From an uncultured bacterium (GTDB lineage Bacteria; Planctomycetota; UBA1135; UBA2386): a stretch of 12,809 nt of DNA. The stretch covers positions 1 to 12,809 of the forward strand of contig CALKYL010000482.1 in NCBI GenBank assembly GCA_938003515.1, given 5' to 3'. The notes under the pieces are model-generated. The model was not told the origin of the DNA, did not search any database, and saw nothing but the letters and a program-made list of their open reading frames with translations. This document shows positions 9,524-12,809 of this stretch, one piece after another. The number at the start of each line of letters is the position of its first letter. The stretch's first letter is position 1. Both the position numbers and the translations under genes were made by a program.

Positions 9524-10846
9524 ATGACCGCCACCGCCACTCCCAGCGCGCCGAGCCTGCAACAGCTCGCGCCCGACGTCACGCCGAAGGTCCGGGACGG
9601 CGACCTCGCCAAGGCCCAGCTCGGGCTGATCGCGATCGGCGCCGTGATCGTCGGCGTCGCCTGGCTGACCAGCGAGCACTTCTACTTCTCCTACCTGGTC
9701 GGCTACATGGGCGTGCTCGGCATCGTGCTGGGAGCCCTGTTCTTCACGATGCTGCAGCACATCACGCGCGCCGGCTGGAGCGTGACCGTGCGACGGCTGG
9801 CGGAGAACATCGCCGGCACGCTGCCGTTCATGCTGCTCCTGTTCGTGCCGGTGGTCGTCGGCTTCGGCGAGCTCTACCACCACTGGACGCACGCGCAGAT
9901 CACCGATCCGCAGGCGGCGAACTACGACGCCATCGTCGCCGGCAAGGCCGGCTACCTGAACACGACGTTCTTCTTCGTCCGGGTCGCCATCTACTTCGCG
10001 GTGTGGATCGGGCTCGCGTGGTTCTTCCGCACCAAGTCGATCGAGCAGGACGAGACCGGGGACCCGGCGATCAGTCTGCGGCTCGCGCGCGTGGCCGCGC
10101 CGGGGCTGCTCTTGTTCGCGCTGTCGATCACGTTCGCGGCGTTCGACTGGATCATGTCGCTCGATCCGCACTGGTTCAGCACGATCTTCGGCGTCACCTA
10201 CTTCGCCGGCGGGTTCATGGCGTTCCTCGCGTTCGTCATCCTGATCGCGAAGTGGCTCCAGCGGCAGGGCTACTTCCAGAAGGCGATCACGGTCGAGCAC
10301 TACCACGACCTCGGCAAGCTGATGTGGGCCTTCATGGTGTTCTGGACCTACACCAACTTCAGCCAGTACATGCTGATCTGGTACGCGAACCTGCCCGAGG
10401 AGACGCGCTGGTTCGCCGACCGGCAGCAGGGCGGATGGGGCGCCGTCGGCACGATCCTCGTGTTCGGCCACTTCTTCATCCCCTTCGTGTTCCTGATGTC
10501 GCGCCACATGAAGCGCAACGGCATCGCGCTGCCTGCCGCGGCGATCTTCATGCTCGTGATCCACTGCTTCGACATGCAGTTCCTGATCCTGCCGACGGCG
10601 GCGGGCCACGGCGAACACGCGGGAGGCCACGCGGCCGAGCAGGCCGGCCACGCCGAGGGCGTGCTGGCGAAGTTCGGGCACGACTTCGGCACCTACCTGC
10701 ACGGCGTCAGCTGGGCCGACTTCGGCTGCTTCGCCGGCATCGCGCTGCTCGTCGCCGGCCTGACGCTGCTCAACGTGCGCCGCTCGAACCTCTTGCCGCT
10801 GCGCGACCCGCGCCTCGGCGAGTCCCTGAAATTCCACAACGTCTGA
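9524..10846 (+). CDS. actF: Alternative complex III subunit ActF, second NrfD-like membrane protein
   Basis: This 440-residue protein has about ten membrane helices, starting near residues 29-49 and ending with a helix just before N-V-R-R. It is paralogous in fold to ActC and sits where ActF is expected, after actE. Signatures include F-D-W-I-M-S-L-D-P-H-W-F-S-T and W-A-F-M-V-F-W-T-Y-T-N-F-S-Q-Y, both common in ActF-type quinol:cytochrome c oxidoreductase subunits. ActF has no known cofactor and is proposed to share in proton movement. A His-rich loop (residues 362-386, five His) lies between the last two helices. It begins 34 bases after actE with only a weak ribosome site. Confidence 0.94.
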   Translation: MTATATPSAPSLQQLAPDVTPKVRDGDLAKAQLGLIAIGAVIVGVAWLTSEHFYFSYLVGYMGVLGIVLGALFFTMLQHITRAGWSVTVRRLAENIAGTLPFMLLLFVPVVVGFGELYHHWTHAQITDPQAANYDAIVAGKAGYLNTTFFFVRVAIYFAVWIGLAWFFRTKSIEQDETGDPAISLRLARVAAPGLLLFALSITFAAFDWIMSLDPHWFSTIFGVTYFAGGFMAFLAFVILIAKWLQRQGYFQKAITVEHYHDLGKLMWAFMVFWTYTNFSQYMLIWYANLPEETRWFADRQQGGWGAVGTILVFGHFFIPFVFLMSRHMKRNGIALPAAAIFMLVIHCFDMQFLILPTAAGHGEHAGGHAAEQAGHAEGVLAKFGHDFGTYLHGVSWADFGCFAGIALLVAGLTLLNVRRSNLLPLRDPRLGESLKFHNV

Positions 10847-10859
10847 GTCCGGAGCCACC

Positions 10860-11156
10860 ATGGACCACTCCCCCGGAGCCACCCACGAAGCGCTGCCGCT
10901 CGATCCCGAGCACGACATCGACGCGAAGTCGGCGACCCGCTGGTTCGTCGGCGGCACGATCGTGCTGTTCCTGTCGTTGTGGCTGATGGTGCCGATCTTC
11001 GTGCGCGTCCTGGAATTCGAGCAGCAGAAGAAGATCAACGACGCGACGCCCACCGAGCTCGACGGGACCGGCGAGCGCGAAGCGCAAGTGCCGCGCGGCG
11101 CGACCCCGAACTCGAAGTCGATCGAGGACGTGATCGGAGGCCTGCGCGACAACTGA
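10860..11156 (+). CDS. Small single-helix membrane protein of unknown function in the act-cox operon
   Basis: I do not recognise this 98-residue protein. It has an acidic, His-containing N-terminal part (about residues 1-22), one strong membrane helix (about 27-50) and a hydrophilic C-terminal part starting E-F-E-Q-Q-K-K and rich in charge. It has no Cys and no heme motif. GGAG at 10851-10854 sits 5 bases before the ATG, and base composition matches its neighbours. It lies 13 bases after actF and ahead of sco and coxB. Position and size suggest an accessory subunit or assembly factor of ACIII or of the oxidase. Some ACIII preparations contain small extra subunits, but I cannot match it to one from sequence alone. 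Confidence 0.8.
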   Translation: MDHSPGATHEALPLDPEHDIDAKSATRWFVGGTIVLFLSLWLMVPIFVRVLEFEQQKKINDATPTELDGTGEREAQVPRGATPNSKSIEDVIGGLRDN

Positions 11157-11179
11157 TCGTGTCCTATTCGTCGTTCCAC

Positions 11180-12082
11180 ATGACTGCCCTGCGAAGCCGC
11201 CGCCCCCGACCGCCCGCCGCCGCCATTTTGGCCGCGGCGCTCGGCCTCGCGTGCGCGTCGACCGCGCAGGGCCCCGGCATGCCGCCGTCGTCGTCGCTGC
11301 AGACGCGCGACGAGGCCGCGGCGCAGGCCGACCGCATCGGCGCCCGTGTCGACACCTCGCTCGAGTTCGTCGACGAGCGCGGCTACCCCTATCGGCTGCG
11401 CCAGCTGTTCCCGGGCGAGCAGCCGGTGGTGCTGATGCTCGGCTACTACAGCTGTCCGTCGATGTGCGGCCAGGTGCTGGACGCCGCGTTCCACGCGCTG
11501 AGCCGCGTCGACCTGCAGCCGGGCACCGACTACCGCCTGCTCAGCGTCTCGATCGACCCGCGCGAGACCGCGGAGGTGGCGAAGGCGCGCAAGCAGACGT
11601 TCCTGCCACGGCTGCTCAAGACCGGCGGGGACGACGCGTGGCGGCTGCTCGTCGGCGACGAGCCGCAGATCCGGGCGCTCAGCGAGTCCGTCGGCTTCGG
11701 CTACTACTGGTCGGAGGCCACGCGGCAGTATGCGCACCCGCCGTCGCTGATCTTCCTGACGCCTCGGGGCGAGGTCAGCCGCATCATCGTCAACACCTAC
11801 TACGAGCCCGCCGACGTGCGCCTCGCCCTCGTCGAGGCGAGCGAAGGCACGCTGGGCACGTTCTGGGACCAGGTGGTGCTGAACTGCCTGACGTTCGACC
11901 CGCGCACCAACACCTACTCCCTCACCGCGATGACGCTGATGCGCATCGGCGGTGCGGTCACCGTGCTCGCGCTCGCCACGATGATCTGGATCATGCTGCG
12001 GCGCGAACGCCGCAAGGCGCGCTCCGAGCGGCAGGAAGACCCCGTTCCGGCCCATTCGAAGACAGCCCCGTCGAGGGGCTGA
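11180..12082 (+). CDS. SCO/SenC-family copper chaperone for cytochrome c oxidase
   Basis: The 300-residue product (from ATG 11180; in-frame GTG 11159 would add seven residues) begins with an Arg-rich N-region and an Ala-rich signal segment ending near A-S-T-A-Q-G. The thioredoxin-like domain has the copper ligands C92-P-S-M-C96 in G-Y-Y-S-C-P-S-M-C-G, and His186 in Y-A-H-P-P-S-L-I-F-L-T. A C-terminal helix at about 253-274, followed by R-R-E-R-R-K-A-R, anchors it; SCO proteins with this C-terminal helix and a preceding C-L-T-F-D-P segment are typical of ACIII/cox clusters. SCO proteins deliver copper to, or reduce, the CuA site of CoxB. Placement directly before coxB fits that, yet this CoxB lacks one CuA cysteine. 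No strong ribosome site is seen. Confidence 0.93.
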   Translation: MTALRSRRPRPPAAAILAAALGLACASTAQGPGMPPSSSLQTRDEAAAQADRIGARVDTSLEFVDERGYPYRLRQLFPGEQPVVLMLGYYSCPSMCGQVLDAAFHALSRVDLQPGTDYRLLSVSIDPRETAEVAKARKQTFLPRLLKTGGDDAWRLLVGDEPQIRALSESVGFGYYWSEATRQYAHPPSLIFLTPRGEVSRIIVNTYYEPADVRLALVEASEGTLGTFWDQVVLNCLTFDPRTNTYSLTAMTLMRIGGAVTVLALATMIWIMLRRERRKARSERQEDPVPAHSKTAPSRG

Positions 12083-12112
12083 TCAGGACAGGCACCCTGA
12101 TCAGGACAGGCA
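12079..12112 (+). repeat. 16-bp tandem direct repeat across the sco stop codon
   Basis: CTGATCAGGACAGGCA occurs perfectly at 12079-12094 and 12097-12112, separated by two bases (period 18). The first copy contains the sco stop TGA (12080-12082). Because the period is a multiple of three, the second copy gives another TGA (12098-12100) in the same frame. The second copy also provides AGGACAGG, the only Shine-Dalgarno-like stretch before coxB. Confidence 0.9.
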
Positions 12113-12119
12113 ACCAACC

Positions 12120-12809
12120 GTGATCGACCTCTTCACCCAAGACCCGCAGAAGGCGCCGTGGGACGGCGTGCCCGCCCCGGAGATCGACGCCTACGGCCAG
12201 CTCCCGAAGCTCGGCAGCACGTTCGACCACGTCGACGGGCTGTTCTACTTCACCTACGCCGTCTGCATCTTCTTCTTCGTCCTGATCGCCGGCGTGCTGC
12301 TCTACTCGGTGGTCGCCCACCGCCGCAAGACGTGGGACCAGCCACCGCTGTCCAACGTCACGCACAACACGCCGCTCGAGGTCGTGTGGACGGTGATCCC
12401 GCTGATCATCGTCATGGTCATGTTCGCGTGGGGCTTCAAGGGCAGCCTCGACATGACGACGGTCCCGCACGAGGCGGCGCGCAACACCTACAAGGCCACG
12501 GCCAAGCAGTGGGTCTGGACCTTCACCTATCCGAACCACCCGGTGAAGAGCTACGGCGAGGTCTGGGTCGAGGTCGACAAGCCGGTGCAGTTCGTGCTCG
12601 AGTCGACCGACGTGCTGCACGCGTTCTACGTGCCGACGATGCGCGTCAAGCGCGACGTCGTGCCCGGTCGCTACCAGAGCGTCTGGTTAACGCCCACCGA
12701 GACCGGCACCCTCCACCTGTTCTGCGCCGAGTACCGCGGTGACGACCACGCGCGGATGTATGCGAAGGTCCACGTCGTCGACTCCGAGACGTTCGCGACC
12801 GCGCCCTGG
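12120..12809 (+). CDS. coxB: Cytochrome c oxidase subunit II, CuA motif with Cys-to-Arg change (partial, runs off right edge)
   Basis: Reading from GTG 12120, 230 codons are open to the window edge. Two membrane helices (about residues 41-66 and 83-103) are followed by a periplasmic cupredoxin domain, starting near K-Q-W-V-W-T-F-T-Y-P. CuA ligands at canonical spacing are H167 (V-L-H-A-F-Y-V-P), C202, E204, H210 and M213, but the second bridging cysteine is Arg206 (codon CGC, 12735-12737). Flanking V-V-P-G-R-Y-Q-S-V-W and T-E-T-G-T-L-H-L-F are normal. The domain would take electrons from cytochrome c or ACIII and pass them to heme a of subunit I, expected downstream. One TTA leucine codon (12687-12689) is unusual for this G+C-rich gene set. 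A GTG start is chosen because no ATG precedes helix 1; the preceding repeat offers a weak AGGACAGG. A C-terminal cytochrome c domain cannot be excluded. Confidence 0.92.
   Translation, partial: MIDLFTQDPQKAPWDGVPAPEIDAYGQLPKLGSTFDHVDGLFYFTYAVCIFFFVLIAGVLLYSVVAHRRKTWDQPPLSNVTHNTPLEVVWTVIPLIIVMVMFAWGFKGSLDMTTVPHEAARNTYKATAKQWVWTFTYPNHPVKSYGEVWVEVDKPVQFVLESTDVLHAFYVPTMRVKRDVVPGRYQSVWLTPTETGTLHLFCAEYRGDDHARMYAKVHVVDSETFATAPW

Noticed and set aside
9449..12055. An 868-codon minus-strand open frame opposite actF and sco
   Set aside because: It has the same shadow composition (Arg/Asp/Glu/His/Val-rich) and overlaps four well-supported plus-strand genes.

Overview
The window is G+C-rich, and nearly all third codon positions in the called genes are G or C. 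It most likely comes from a Gram-negative bacterium that respires through alternative complex III (ACIII). Planctomycetota, Myxococcota or a related lineage is plausible, because ACIII, the extended Tat leader on ActB and the carbamoyltransferase/SGNH pair all occur there. No marker gene in the window fixes the phylum.

Layout. (1) Positions 1-1337, minus strand: a carbamoyltransferase of the NodU/CmcH type. It runs off the left edge, and its conserved C-terminal motif breaks down in the outermost ~62 bases. (2) 1338-1465: a divergent intergenic region with a small inverted/direct repeat. (3) 1466-2617, plus strand: a membrane-anchored SGNH/GDSL hydrolase-like protein. (4) 2618-2898: a gene-free leader with a candidate promoter, one hairpin and one terminator-like hairpin. 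(5) 2899-10846: a complete ACIII operon, actA (pentaheme cytochrome c), actB (MopB plus four-cluster Fe-S fusion), actC (NrfD-like quinol subunit), actD (DUF3341), actE (monoheme cytochrome c lipoprotein) and actF (second NrfD-like subunit). (6) 10860-11156: an unrecognised 98-residue single-helix membrane protein. (7) 11180-12082: a SCO/SenC copper chaperone. (8) 12120 to the right edge: cytochrome c oxidase subunit II (coxB, partial).

The genes from 2899 onward are tightly packed or overlapping and read as one respiratory operon. ACIII would oxidise menaquinol or ubiquinol through ActC, pass electrons through ActB Fe-S clusters and ActA/ActE hemes, and hand them to a heme-copper oxidase whose subunit II starts at the right edge. 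SCO would load copper into the CuA site of that subunit. The main surprise is in this CoxB: the otherwise textbook CuA motif has Arg in place of its second cysteine (C202-A-E-Y-R206-G-D-D-H210-A-R-M213), although the chaperone for that site is encoded next door. Other points of interest are the terminator-like hairpin inside the act leader, the small unassigned membrane protein, a 16-bp tandem repeat across the sco stop codon, and His-rich tracts in three Act subunits. The core system, ACIII plus an aa3/caa3-type oxidase, is known; I see no clearly new multigene system.
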